From the NCBI RefSeq assembly GCF_046244385.1, contig NZ_CP176366.1:1984001-2048000 (forward strand): a stretch of 64,000 nucleotides of DNA, read 5' to 3'. Each line of letters opens with the position of its first letter. The first letter of the stretch is position 1. The notes beneath the pieces are model-generated. The model was not told the origin of the DNA and made no database searches. It saw only the letters and a program-made list of their open reading frames with translations. This stretch comes from Methanospirillum stamsii (GTDB lineage: Archaea > Halobacteriota > Methanomicrobia > Methanomicrobiales > Methanospirillaceae). Below, one piece after another: positions 21,695-31,090 of this stretch. Position numbers and translations under genes: made by a program.

Positions 21695-22681
21695 ATGAAA
21701 AACTTCTGGAAAATTGGCATTACATGCCTGATGCTCATTGTATGTGCTCTGGTGGCAATTCCGGCATCTGCGGAAGATGTGAGTGTCCTTAGCGAACAAC
21801 AGGCCTCTATGTGGCAGGGTAAGACTTCACAGGTGTATGAAGTCACTCTGAACTGTCCGGGAACTGCAACAGTTACCTCCAGTTATGGAGCACAGTTTGA
21901 TCTGTATGCAAAGAAGAAATGGGGATATGGTTCATGCCCCACTGCAAACTCAATTCTGTATAATTATGACCGGGTCGCACGTGGATACAGCGGAACTGCA
22001 TCCATGACTCTTGAAGCCGGAACCTGGTGCCTGGTTGTCAACTGTGCAGCAGGAAGCGGATCGTATTCACTTCGGGTAACCTCGAACTGTCCGTATCCGA
22101 CTCCATATCCAACACCATATCCAACACCTTATCCGACACCCTGTGGTGTTTACAAGTCTGACACCCGGACTGGTGACCTGATTCAGGGTCAAGCCGCAGT
22201 ATATGGATACTATGTTATGCCTGATGATCCACGTTCTAAAATGGAATGGAGATTATCATCGTCGAGTTCAGGTGGAAGCACTCCGATAATTGTTGCTTCT
22301 GCCGGTCAATCAGTAGAGGCAAGCTCTTATGGCGGAAGTAGTTCCTTTGACCTGTATGTTTTCAAGGACTGTAATCCGAAGAATTCCTACTGTAACACCC
22401 GGTACTATTCCTACGGGCCGAATGCATATGTTTCCGTCAATAATCCTTCAAGCGGTTCATACTACTATGTCATGATTTATGCAAGAAGTGGCAGTGGTAC
22501 ATACAACCTGAATTATAGCGGGTACAAGTGCTTTGGTAGTGGAGGAAGCACACCAATCATCGTCGCATCTGCAGGGATGGATGCTGCAATGTCTACCGCT
22601 TCTGTCTCATCTGAAGACACAGCAGCCGGATCAGAAGTTTCTGCACCAACTGCAGAAATTGTGATCTCGGAAGGATCGTGA
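21695..22681 (+). CDS. Secreted PPC-like protein 1
   Basis: The start at 21695 (MKNFWKIGITCLMLIVCALV) gives a signal peptide ending near A-S-A-E, with a well-placed GGAG. The mature part has two beta domains, each with F-D-L-Y-(A/V), paired cysteines and the closing Y-Y-V-M-I-Y-A-R-S-G-S-G-T-Y-N-L, matching the pre-peptidase C-terminal (PPC) fold. They are joined by a P-Y-P-T repeat linker. The motif T-P-I-I-V-A-S-A occurs after each domain. It is probably exported to the envelope or sheath. The function is unknown. Confidence 0.8.
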   Translation: MKNFWKIGITCLMLIVCALVAIPASAEDVSVLSEQQASMWQGKTSQVYEVTLNCPGTATVTSSYGAQFDLYAKKKWGYGSCPTANSILYNYDRVARGYSGTASMTLEAGTWCLVVNCAAGSGSYSLRVTSNCPYPTPYPTPYPTPYPTPCGVYKSDTRTGDLIQGQAAVYGYYVMPDDPRSKMEWRLSSSSSGGSTPIIVASAGQSVEASSYGGSSSFDLYVFKDCNPKNSYCNTRYYSYGPNAYVSVNNPSSGSYYYVMIYARSGSGTYNLNYSGYKCFGSGGSTPIIVASAGMDAAMSTASVSSEDTAAGSEVSAPTAEIVISEGS

Positions 22682-22779
22682 GCTGCTAATTTCCGGAAAC
22701 CTTTTTTTTTTGTTCCGGATTATCGGAACATGATCGTAGAAAACTTTAATCATATTTCATAAGATAGTAACAAGCAGAA

Positions 22780-22795
22780 CAAGGCACAGGCCTTG
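22780..22795 (+). promoter_or_regulatory. Hairpin adjoining ribosome binding site, gene 2
   Basis: CAAGGC-ACAG-GCCTTG is a perfect 6-bp stem directly followed by GGGGAG. It is the counterpart of 21666-21682, with the stem kept exactly and the loop changed in sequence and length. Confidence 0.6.
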
Positions 22796-22807
22796 GGGAG
22801 TGATATT

Positions 22808-23800
22808 ATGCGAAAATTACAGAATATTGGAATAGCCTGTCTTGTATTGGTTATTTGTGCCCTGATTGCCTCATCAGTCAGTGCATTCACGACTGACTTT
22901 CCCAAGTCGTACATGCTCTGGCAGGGGTCTGCAGCCATGCATGAAATCGGGGTCTATGGGAATTGTGGTACCCAGATCACTGTTCAGTCTCCGTATGGAG
23001 CGTCATTTGATCTTTACGCGATGAAAAATTACGGGTCTGTGGGGACATGCCCGTCTAACGACTATATCATGAGTCATTATGACAAGTATGCATATAGCAG
23101 TGGATCGGGGGGAAGTGCAACGTTATATCTGGACCAGGGGCTCTGGTGTGTGGTCGTGTATGCACGATCCGGAAGTGGAACTGCATATGTGACGGCAGAT
23201 AGTAATTGCTTTCCCGGACCCTCTCCGACCGTAGTTCCTCCACCCTATCCCGGTCCATGCAGCCCATATAAGACTGTAGATCGTTCCGGGTACCTCTATG
23301 CAGGTCAGGCTGCAGTATATGGGTATTACATCCCGACTGATGGAAGATCACAGATTGAATGGACTCTGACCGGTTCATCTGGTGGAAACACTCCGATCAT
23401 TGTTTCATCCATGGGCAGTCAGGTCTTTACCGGTGGTTCCTGGTATAATCCCAATTTCGACATCTATATCTTTAAGGACTGTAATCCCCAGTATTCATAC
23501 TGTTACACGAATTACTATGCAAACGGACCAAATGCTTACGTGTCAGTTGCCAATCCACAGCGGGGTTCAACCTATTATGTGATGGTTTATGCACGCTGCG
23601 GTAGTGGAACGTATAATCTGCGGATGAACAGTTACAAGTGCTATGGCGACACTCCGATCATTGTCGCATCTGCACCGGTATATGCTTCATCAACATCAAT
23701 AACCTATGCAAGTGCAGGGACCGGATCAGGTTCTGATACGGCAGTAACGTCCTCTGTTGCTGCTCCAACAGCAGAATTTGTATCCGTTTCCTCTCAATAA
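22808..23800 (+). CDS. Secreted PPC-like protein 2
   Basis: A 330-residue paralog of the preceding protein. The start at 22808 (MRKLQNIGIACLVLVICALI) is chosen from GGGGAG seven bases upstream and by analogy. It has a signal peptide, two PPC-like domains with F-D-L-Y-A and F-D-I-Y-I-F, and a shorter Pro-rich linker (PSPTVVPPPYPGP). T-P-I-I-V-S-S and T-P-I-I-V-A-S-A recur at the same places, and the tail A-P-T-A-E-F-V parallels A-P-T-A-E-I-V in protein 1. Confidence 0.8.
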   Translation: MRKLQNIGIACLVLVICALIASSVSAFTTDFPKSYMLWQGSAAMHEIGVYGNCGTQITVQSPYGASFDLYAMKNYGSVGTCPSNDYIMSHYDKYAYSSGSGGSATLYLDQGLWCVVVYARSGSGTAYVTADSNCFPGPSPTVVPPPYPGPCSPYKTVDRSGYLYAGQAAVYGYYIPTDGRSQIEWTLTGSSGGNTPIIVSSMGSQVFTGGSWYNPNFDIYIFKDCNPQYSYCYTNYYANGPNAYVSVANPQRGSTYYVMVYARCGSGTYNLRMNSYKCYGDTPIIVASAPVYASSTSITYASAGTGSGSDTAVTSSVAAPTAEFVSVSSQ

Positions 23801-23881
23801 TCCTTTTTTCTATTCACGTGTAATTGGTAAGATTCATTACTCTGATTCTCTGATCAAAGAGTTAGAGCTGGATGGGTACGT

Positions 23882-24844
23882 ATGATAAAAGGTAGAAAAT
23901 CTTTCATTATTCTCGTTGTTATTGTGTTACTCTCATTGCCTTGTCTGGTTAGTGGTGCCTCATCTGAATCATTTTCCAATGCACTCTATGCCGGACAGAA
24001 TAAAATGTATACTATTGAAGTGCCATGTACGGCAACACTGGAACTTGATGGAAGTATGGGAAGCCTGTTTTCTCTCTATGCAAAGAAGGCATCCAGTACC
24101 TGGGTTCCTTCACCTATTCATGTGATAAATTATGCTGATGTCAGTTCAATGGATGCCGCATCTTCACAACAGATGCATCTTGATTCCGGAGAATGGTTCG
24201 TCGTTGTAGAATCAAGGACCGGGTTTTCTGAGTTTACCCTTGTTATCAATAAAGAATGCCCGATGACAACCTCTTGTTATGGAAGCCCTTGTTACAACAT
24301 GGCAGATTGTGTTCCACCTGCGGTGTACCGTGACAATGTTCAGTCCGGATTTTTAAATGCAGGAGAATCAAAGACATTTGCATACCGTCTCACCGGAAAC
24401 CGTTCATATGTTGAATGGGTTCTTTCAGGTTCCTGTGATATTGGCGCTCCTTTGATGCAGAGTAAATCAGACGTTGATCTTTTCGTTACAAAAAATTGCG
24501 GGCCTGATTTTGATTTATATGTCTACTCCGGATGCAATCCGAAGTACCGGCCCTGTATGGCTGTAGCAGCGGATACCGGTATTGGAAGTAATGCCTATGT
24601 AGGGATAACCCATCCTGACACTGAAAATCTGTATTATGTAAAGGTGTATGGAAAACGAGGCAGTGCCCAATATACTCTGACTGCCCGTAGTTATCTTACA
24701 GAAGACATGAACATTGCCGGTATCAATCCATCAAAGTTTGAAGGATGTATTTCGTCTGACATTAATATCACCGCTCCGGATGACCTAAATATTACGATAC
24801 CGGTACCTCCGACTGCTTATACCATCAAAGCAGCAGAGATCTAA
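23882..24844 (+). CDS. Secreted PPC-like protein 3
   Basis: A 320-residue, more divergent paralog, starting MIKGRKSFIILVVIVLLSLP with a signal peptide cleaved near V-S-G-A. Domain 1 contains L-F-S-L-Y-A-K-K and domain 2 contains F-D-L-Y-V-Y-S-G-C-N-P-K and Y-Y-V-K-V-Y-G-K-R-G-S-A-Q-Y. The linker is Cys/Tyr-rich rather than a P-Y-P-T repeat, and the T-P-I-I-V motif is lost. The tail keeps P-P-T-A-Y. The upstream hairpin of the other two genes is not present. Confidence 0.75.
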   Translation: MIKGRKSFIILVVIVLLSLPCLVSGASSESFSNALYAGQNKMYTIEVPCTATLELDGSMGSLFSLYAKKASSTWVPSPIHVINYADVSSMDAASSQQMHLDSGEWFVVVESRTGFSEFTLVINKECPMTTSCYGSPCYNMADCVPPAVYRDNVQSGFLNAGESKTFAYRLTGNRSYVEWVLSGSCDIGAPLMQSKSDVDLFVTKNCGPDFDLYVYSGCNPKYRPCMAVAADTGIGSNAYVGITHPDTENLYYVKVYGKRGSAQYTLTARSYLTEDMNIAGINPSKFEGCISSDINITAPDDLNITIPVPPTAYTIKAAEI

Positions 24845-24865
24845 ACTTTTTTTAAAAAAAGGTGT

Positions 24866-26125
24866 TTATTCGAGAAGATGAACCAGCAGTCCACTCAGGA
24901 GTTTTGGTTCAAACCATGTTGATTTCGGAGGCATAATTCCGCCGGCATCAGCAATTGAAAAAACCGTCCTGACGTCTACTGGTTGCATGGCAATTGCCAC
25001 TGCATATTCACCACTATCCACTTTTGTCATCAGGTCACGAATCGGTCGTGCTCCGCCAAGGTACTGAAGCCGTGGATCTCCCCGCGGATCGGTAATTCCC
25101 AGGAAGGGGATAAGCACCTGTTCCTGGAAAACGCTTACATCCAGAGACTGAATCTCATTCATCTTCGGGTTATGTGGTATGACACATTCGTACCAGATTC
25201 CCTTCAGATACAAGTGGAAAATATGGTCTCCTTTTCTTCCGATTTTTGGAGTGAGTGTGAACTCTGTTTTGTCTGCATCACCATAAGGTGTTACATGGGC
25301 AATGTCAGAAATTTTCTTTAAGAAACTGTCAGGTGTTAAAGGAGCTAAATTTGTGAGCAGTCTGCTGTATCCATGAACTTTAACTTCATCTTCAGCAAAA
25401 ATTACTCCCAAAACATGATGACTTTCTTCTGGTAATTTTATCCCGTTTTTACTGCGTTTTTCAACGACATTTACCGCTGATTTGCACCGGTGATGACCAT
25501 CAGCAATGTAAAGAGCCGGAATTGATACAAAAATCTGGCATAATCTCTCAACAATTTCCGGTTCGGTAATGGAAAAAATTTCATGCCTGCTTCCATTTGG
25601 TGCAGTAATGATAACATCCGGCTCTTTTTCGTTTGTTGCACTGGTCAGAATCTTTTTAATCTCAACATGACTTCCATGAAGGAGAACAACCGGGCCGGTG
25701 TTTGCATTTATGATATCGATATGGTTGGTCCGGTCTTCCTCCTTATCATATCTGGTCAGTTCATGTCTTCTGATTTCACCGCTCTCATATTCACGGGTAT
25801 CTGCGCAACATGCAATACCTGTGTAGGTTTTATCTCCGTCATGAACCCGGTAGATATACAAAGCAGGATTTTCATCCTGGATGAGGAGCCCTTTGTCTCG
25901 GTAATCGTCAAAAATTTTCCGTGAAAGATCGTATACTTCCCTGCTATAGGGATCTTTGTCAGGAAGTAATGCATCAGCCCGACTGATTTTTAAAAAACTG
26001 AACGGTTTTTTTCCGATGATCTCTTGTGCTTCTTCAGCATTTACTACATCATACGGTACTGCGGCAATATCTTCTGCCTTTCCAGGGGCAGGTCTTACCG
26101 CTTTAAATGGATAGATATGAACCAT
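24866..26125 (-). CDS. DUF1015 family protein
   Basis: A 419-residue protein with the DUF1015 hallmarks: V-H-I-Y-P-F-K-A-V-R-P, V-P-Y-D-V-V near residue 27, R-H-E-L-T-R-Y-D-K-E-E-D-R near residue 135 and Y-I-A-D-G-H-H-R near residue 220. The family function is not established, though it is widespread in bacteria and methanogens and often sits near serine or amino-acid genes. I start at the ATG 26125 rather than an upstream GTG, because GCATATAGG about 26 bp before it would give a leaderless message. Confidence 0.85.
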   Translation of the reverse strand: MVHIYPFKAVRPAPGKAEDIAAVPYDVVNAEEAQEIIGKKPFSFLKISRADALLPDKDPYSREVYDLSRKIFDDYRDKGLLIQDENPALYIYRVHDGDKTYTGIACCADTREYESGEIRRHELTRYDKEEDRTNHIDIINANTGPVVLLHGSHVEIKKILTSATNEKEPDVIITAPNGSRHEIFSITEPEIVERLCQIFVSIPALYIADGHHRCKSAVNVVEKRSKNGIKLPEESHHVLGVIFAEDEVKVHGYSRLLTNLAPLTPDSFLKKISDIAHVTPYGDADKTEFTLTPKIGRKGDHIFHLYLKGIWYECVIPHNPKMNEIQSLDVSVFQEQVLIPFLGITDPRGDPRLQYLGGARPIRDLMTKVDSGEYAVAIAMQPVDVRTVFSIADAGGIMPPKSTWFEPKLLSGLLVHLLE

Positions 26126-26199
26126 GTCAGGCACCAGGTGTTCTTACCTATATGCCCTTGTTTCTATATGATAACACTGACAGATCTGTATTGGCATTG

Positions 26200-26664
26200 A
26201 TGAGGGAAGACAGTCACCGGATTCGTAAGATGAGTCCGGCAGATATAAATTCGGTTCAGGATATTGAAAGAATCTCTTTTCCTGACCCCTGGGCACGCGA
26301 GACTCTTGAGGAGGCCCTCGTAACGTTTTCAGATACGGTATTTGTTGCAGAGAATGCAAAAGGAATATGCGGGTATATTATATGTGGCGTTGAAGACACC
26401 GGTGAAGAACGATATGGGCATATCTGCAGTCTGGCTGTAGATCCGGAGAGCAGAAAGCATGGTGTAGGTGCAGCTCTTGTCAGAAGGGCTGAAAACGCAG
26501 CCATTATCCAGAAGGCGACTGCCATGCAGCTGGAGGTCCGAGTCTCTAACTCATCAGCGATTTCATTTTACACCCGTCTTGGGTATGAGCCCGTATTTCA
26601 GATATGTGGCTATTATTCCAATACCGAAGATGCTATCGTCATGATGAGATGGTTCAGGTATTAA
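26200..26664 (+). CDS. rimI: Ribosomal-protein-alanine N-acetyltransferase family
   Basis: A 154-residue GNAT acetyltransferase: M-S-P-A-D-I-N-S-V at the start, the acetyl-CoA loop S-R-K-H-G-V-G-A-A-L-V near residue 85 and L-E-V-R-V-S-N-S-S-A-I-S-F-Y at the end, the RimI pattern. In archaea such enzymes acetylate protein N-termini. The start at 26200 is preferred: TTCTATATGATAAC lies about 30 bp before it. An internal start at 26230 also fits. It is divergent from the DUF1015 gene. Confidence 0.85.
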   Translation: MREDSHRIRKMSPADINSVQDIERISFPDPWARETLEEALVTFSDTVFVAENAKGICGYIICGVEDTGEERYGHICSLAVDPESRKHGVGAALVRRAENAAIIQKATAMQLEVRVSNSSAISFYTRLGYEPVFQICGYYSNTEDAIVMMRWFRY

Positions 26665-26713
26665 AACACCAAAAACACTAAATTGCCGAATAAGACTTAA
26701 ATTTAAGTATACT

Positions 26714-27646
26714 ATGAAAAATTTCAGAATAATTATTTTTTATTTACTCATCTCCTGTTTTTTTATCATCATCCCCGGGTTTTCCTTTGCAGACGAACAA
26801 TCTGCAGATCTTGGGCTGACCAAGATTGAAGTGCAGCCATTTTCAGCACCGGGCGGTCCGTTTTATAGTAGTGTTGAGGTTGTAAATTATGGTCACATAA
26901 TCTCAATGAGCCGATCGGTACAATTGTACCTCTCTCCTGATGAGGAGATAACGTCTGCAGATTATGAGATTGGTTCAGTGGAGTTTTCATTTATCCGTCC
27001 GGGTGAATCAGCTCACCGTGAGCTTCTTGGGTCCATTCCTGAACATATATCACCCGGAACGTATTATGCAGGAGCAATTCTTGGAAAGGGTTTTTCTCTG
27101 ACTCCTGACCCAAATTCGGGTAATGATGTGATAACCGGTGGGACTGTTACCATTAACCGGACATATTCCCGGCCACAGGAGTGGCTGAATGATAAAATTG
27201 CAGATCTCATACTGGATTTATCCAATGACGAACGTACAATTCGTTCCTTAGGTCTTTTAAAGAGAGATAAGGCTCTTGATGTCATTGCCCTTGAACATAG
27301 CAGAGATATGGCCGCAAGAAATTTCTTTGATCATACCAATCCGGATGGTGAAGACCCGGCAGACCGGGCTGACCGCCATCACTATCGCCAGTTAAAAAAC
27401 CTGAAGGACGGGACCTCGTTTTATGGAATCGGGGAAAACATCGTGAAGATCCCTGTTGAAAAGAATGTGTATGGATTTGGGGAGATCATGAATGATGATC
27501 CTGACGAAATAGCAAGGGTTGCTGTTGAATCTTTCATGGACAGTCCACCCCATAAAGAAGCACTCTTGCTTCCTGCTCATGAAAAAATCGGAATAGGGGT
27601 GGCATTTGACGGGGAATATTATTATGCCACTCAGAATTTTTTCTAA
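26714..27646 (+). CDS. Secreted CAP/SCP-domain protein with CARDB-like domain
   Basis: A 310-residue exported protein. Residues 1-27 are a signal peptide (hydrophobic run ending F-S-F-A-D). About 30-150 form a CARDB/APHP-like Ig domain (ADLGLTKIEVQPFSAPGGPF). About 170-310 form a CAP domain with A-L-E-H-S-R-D-M-A, F-F-D-H-T-N-P-D-G, G-I-G-E-N-I and S-P-P-H-K-E-A-L. The His and Glu residues of the CAP cavity are present. Function in archaea is unknown. The gene ends five bases from the convergent transducer gene. Confidence 0.85.
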   Translation: MKNFRIIIFYLLISCFFIIIPGFSFADEQSADLGLTKIEVQPFSAPGGPFYSSVEVVNYGHIISMSRSVQLYLSPDEEITSADYEIGSVEFSFIRPGESAHRELLGSIPEHISPGTYYAGAILGKGFSLTPDPNSGNDVITGGTVTINRTYSRPQEWLNDKIADLILDLSNDERTIRSLGLLKRDKALDVIALEHSRDMAARNFFDHTNPDGEDPADRADRHHYRQLKNLKDGTSFYGIGENIVKIPVEKNVYGFGEIMNDDPDEIARVAVESFMDSPPHKEALLLPAHEKIGIGVAFDGEYYYATQNFF

Positions 27647-27651
27647 AAACC

Positions 27652-29949
27652 CTATATTTTAAATGCGTTTACCTGGCTTCGAAGTTCTCCGGAGAGTTCT
27701 TCAACTTCAAGAATGGCACTATTTATCTCTTCAACCGAAGCACTCACTGATTCTGTAAGAGCTGATAATTCTTCAATCTGGGAGAGATTATCGGTTGTGA
27801 GATTTATTCCCTCTTGTGCAGTATTCACAACATTGGTTGCGATGTTAGCCTGATCCTCAATAGCCCTGACTATCTCTCCCATATCCCTTGTAACTTCAGA
27901 TGCACCGTCAACCATGATATTTAAAGATTCGATTGTTTTATTTACGCTTTCAACACCGACAGCAATTTCAGAATGAGAGGATCGGATGGCGGTTGAGGTT
28001 TTTTCACTGCTATGCTGGATGGCAGTAATTACATCAGCGATATGATCTGTTGCCTTTCTTGCATCAGCAGCCAGGTTTTTCACTTCTCCTGCAACAACTG
28101 CAAACCCTCTTCCGGCATCTCCGGCACGGGCTGCTTCTATCGCAGCATTCAGGGCAAGAAGATTGATTTGTCCGGCAATATCATTGATCATCTTAACAAT
28201 CTTATTGATCTCCCGGATCTGGGCATTTAGTTCATCGATATCCTCAACACTCTCCTGTGCTATCTGCATCACAAGCCCCATTTTATTATTTGCTTCATTT
28301 CCAAGCGTTTGAGCTTCACTACCGCGGGTTGCAACATCCCTCGCATGCCTGAGGACTTCCTGGCTTGTACTGGTTATTTCTTCATTTGAAGCTGAAAGGG
28401 TGGATATCTGGTTTGTGATGTCTTCCATATGTTCAATCAGATTCTTCCCGATATCAGAAGACTGCATGGTGGTTTTTGCTACCTGTTGTGTTGCTGTTGC
28501 AATATCTGAAGAGCCTTTACTGATTTCGGTCATATTTTCTGATACACTGGCTGAAACCCTGCTCACTTCCAGAAGCGCTTTTCGTAACTCTTCAATCGTT
28601 TTGTTTGCATTTTCTTTAACGGCAAGAAGGGGATCATTCTCCCGTTTGGTAATTTGCGTAGTCAAATCTCCCCGTGAAACCAAAGCAAAGGCATCTCCGA
28701 TATCCTGGGCAGCCACATCAAGGAAACCGGCATGTTCTTCAGCTTCCTTAATCATTCGTTCTATTTCTCGTTCTTTCTTGATTTCATTCGTTTTGTCCTT
28801 GTAGGTGGACATGATACTGATGACGTCATGATGCTTGTCCAGAAGAGGGATGATATCCTGTTCAATATGATGAACACCTGCAGGGAACTCAACGATAAGT
28901 TGTCCGGTGACTGCTTTTTTTGTTTTCAGTGCTTCTTTTAATCCCGAACCGGTTTTTTCCAGGACTTTGAAATCATTTGCCCGCATTGAGAGTAACTGAC
29001 CTTCGGTATACCCGCTCATCTCAAGAAAAGATGCATTTACTTTCAGAATTTTAAGTTTCAGATCCATCAGGAGCAGAGGCAGCGGGTTCTGATTGATCAT
29101 GGTCATTTCCTGCTGCTGAAGTTCTTTTATCGTCTCTAACTGATCCTGCATCTCACGTTCGGTTTTTTTACGTTCGGTGATATCCCTGAAGGTTGCCTGG
29201 ATACGTGGACCTTCAGGCAGATCCAGTAAGGTGAGTGTCATCTCCGCGTCAAATCCGGAGCCATCAAACCGGTTTAATTCACACTCCAAATCCTGTGATA
29301 TCCCTTTGGATGCAGAAGAAAAAGCCCGGCTGAAGAAAGTGTGTGAATTTGTTCCGTTTGGTTGTGTTTCCGGGGCCAGAGCGTAGATGGATTTGCTAAT
29401 TATTGTGTCCTGACCAGGAACCCTGAAGATCTGATAGGTTGTTTTGTTGCACTCTATGAGCACATCATTGTCAAAAAGTGTAATTGCATCATATGATGAA
29501 TCAATCATGGCATGGAACTTTATGGCTTCAGTTCTTTGAAGGTCTTCGATTTCCCTTCTTTTTATCCTGTTTTCCGCCTCACGAATCTCTCTCTCAATTA
29601 CCGGAAGCAGGGGTTGGAGGTTACCCTTAAACACATAATCATGAGCACCCAGTTTCATCAGGGTAACTGCAGTATCTTCTCCGATTTCTCCGGATACAAC
29701 AATGAAAGGATAATCCAGATTACGTTTACGATAATCCTGAATAACATCTACTCCGGTAAAACCGGGAAGACTGTAGTCACATAATAATACATCCCATGAT
29801 TCCTTGTCAAGAGCTGAGCGTATCTCTTCTAATGTATCTACGCGTTTTAATTGAGGTTCATATCCTCCTTTTTTTAATTCATGAATAACGAGAAATGCAT
29901 GATCCTCATTATCTTCAACAAATAGCACTTTTAGCGGTTTTCCTACCAT
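27652..29949 (-). CDS. Soluble REC-PAS-PAS methyl-accepting transducer
   Basis: A 765-residue cytoplasmic protein with no membrane span. Residues 5-120 are a response-regulator receiver with phospho-acceptor Asp58 (C-D-Y-S-L-P-G) and Lys108 (V-F-K-G-N). Two PAS domains follow (about 140-260 and 275-390), then a HAMP-like segment (about 405-460) and an MCP signalling hairpin with N-L-L-A-L-N-A-A-I-E-A-A-R-A-G-D-A-G-R-G near residue 590. It should link a phosphorelay and a cytosolic signal to CheA. cheW lies 595 bp away, divergently transcribed. Confidence 0.9.
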   Translation of the reverse strand: MVGKPLKVLFVEDNEDHAFLVIHELKKGGYEPQLKRVDTLEEIRSALDKESWDVLLCDYSLPGFTGVDVIQDYRKRNLDYPFIVVSGEIGEDTAVTLMKLGAHDYVFKGNLQPLLPVIEREIREAENRIKRREIEDLQRTEAIKFHAMIDSSYDAITLFDNDVLIECNKTTYQIFRVPGQDTIISKSIYALAPETQPNGTNSHTFFSRAFSSASKGISQDLECELNRFDGSGFDAEMTLTLLDLPEGPRIQATFRDITERKKTEREMQDQLETIKELQQQEMTMINQNPLPLLLMDLKLKILKVNASFLEMSGYTEGQLLSMRANDFKVLEKTGSGLKEALKTKKAVTGQLIVEFPAGVHHIEQDIIPLLDKHHDVISIMSTYKDKTNEIKKEREIERMIKEAEEHAGFLDVAAQDIGDAFALVSRGDLTTQITKRENDPLLAVKENANKTIEELRKALLEVSRVSASVSENMTEISKGSSDIATATQQVAKTTMQSSDIGKNLIEHMEDITNQISTLSASNEEITSTSQEVLRHARDVATRGSEAQTLGNEANNKMGLVMQIAQESVEDIDELNAQIREINKIVKMINDIAGQINLLALNAAIEAARAGDAGRGFAVVAGEVKNLAADARKATDHIADVITAIQHSSEKTSTAIRSSHSEIAVGVESVNKTIESLNIMVDGASEVTRDMGEIVRAIEDQANIATNVVNTAQEGINLTTDNLSQIEELSALTESVSASVEEINSAILEVEELSGELRSQVNAFKI

Positions 29950-30544
29950 ATTTCATCCCTGTCCAGAGCATTCACAAAAATTTCAGATAATAATCCTTTT
30001 GCGGTAAAGGTGAAAAGGATTCCTTCTTGATTTTTTCACCTGAATGGTAAAGTATGCCGCAGGTGAAGTTTGATGGTTGGATTTACCTAGAATTTTTTGC
30101 GCGTATATGTATTGATTTATAAAAAATAAGGCTGTTTGAGATAATATAATGTTTTCCATATATCGGACAACAAATTTAAAAATCTCTCTTCTGTACAGGT
30201 AATTAATCAATAATATGAGTTGAAGATTTGATTATTTCCTCTTAAAATGTTTGTTTCCATACATTCAGATTTTCATTGACGAATCGTAATTTTCAGATGT
30301 TCTGTGCCTTATTCGAGAAAAGAATACAAAAAATATATATGCTGTTCTTAAAATAAAGAAATATCGTCAGGGAAGTTGTGAGAATATATCAGGCATGAGA
30401 TTTCCGGGGGGTTTTGTTCAGCACATAAAGGCAGGTGTTATTCTCCTGCATTTCCACATTCCCTGATTATTTTATCTCCTTTGTTTTTCAATCGTTTTTG
30501 ATTCCAAAAGTTCAAACCTTCAAAGATTGTACTACTCATCAGGT
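29950..30544. other. Intergenic promoter region between transducer and cheW
   Basis: 595 bases of A/T-rich sequence with no supported gene. The only frames are short and of poor composition. It must contain the divergent promoters. TATA-like sequences occur near 30175-30190 and 30335-30350, but none could be assigned with confidence. No repeat or RNA gene was seen. Confidence 0.5.
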
Positions 30545-31054
30545 ATGGTTGTTGAGATTCTTGAGTTTGATCTTGGAGGAGAATCATATGCCATGGATAT
30601 TGGAATCGCAAGGGAGATTGTTGAGATGCTACCTATTACCCCGATTCCACGTGCTCCTTCTCATGTTACCGGTCTTCTAAATCTCCGTGGTGAAATCACT
30701 ACAATTATCAATCTGCATCATCTTTTGGGAATATCTCCTGCGAAGGAACGGGAAGAACAGAAGATAATGGTATTAATTCCGGATGCTTTTGAAAATACCA
30801 GTGTTGGTGTCATCGTTGATGAAGTCCACAGTGTTCTGACCATAGATGAAAAGAATATTGATACGAATATAAGGGGAGTGGATGAACAACTCACTGATTA
30901 TGTTCAGGGTATCATTAAACTTGGAGAAGATGATTCACTTAAAACAGAAGATGAATCAGTGACGCATGAATCAGAAAAAAGACTTATTATCTGGGTTGAT
31001 GTTAAAAAGATTTTAACCGGGACAATTGAGTCCTCTTCATCCCAAAAAGAATAA
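30545..31054 (+). CDS. cheW: Chemotaxis coupling protein CheW
   Basis: A 169-residue protein: E-F-D-L-G-G-E-S-Y-A-M-D-I at the start, then E-I-V-E-M-L-P-I-T-P-I-P-R-A-P and G-L-L-N-L-R-G-E-I-T-T-I-I-N-L, the classic CheW pattern. It bridges MCPs and CheA. The C-terminal part carries an acidic insert (GEDDSLKTEDESVTHESE) before the last strand, which is unusual. The start at 30545 (MVVEILEF) is preferred over 30527 by homology to the family N-terminus. Confidence 0.93.
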   Translation: MVVEILEFDLGGESYAMDIGIAREIVEMLPITPIPRAPSHVTGLLNLRGEITTIINLHHLLGISPAKEREEQKIMVLIPDAFENTSVGVIVDEVHSVLTIDEKNIDTNIRGVDEQLTDYVQGIIKLGEDDSLKTEDESVTHESEKRLIIWVDVKKILTGTIESSSSQKE

Positions 31055-31090
31055 TTTTTATTTTTTAATAATATCAGGTGGTTGGGAGGG

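Noticed and set aside
30435..30680. A plus-strand frame overlapping the cheW start
   Set aside because: It is out of frame with cheW, has poor composition and has no ribosome binding site.
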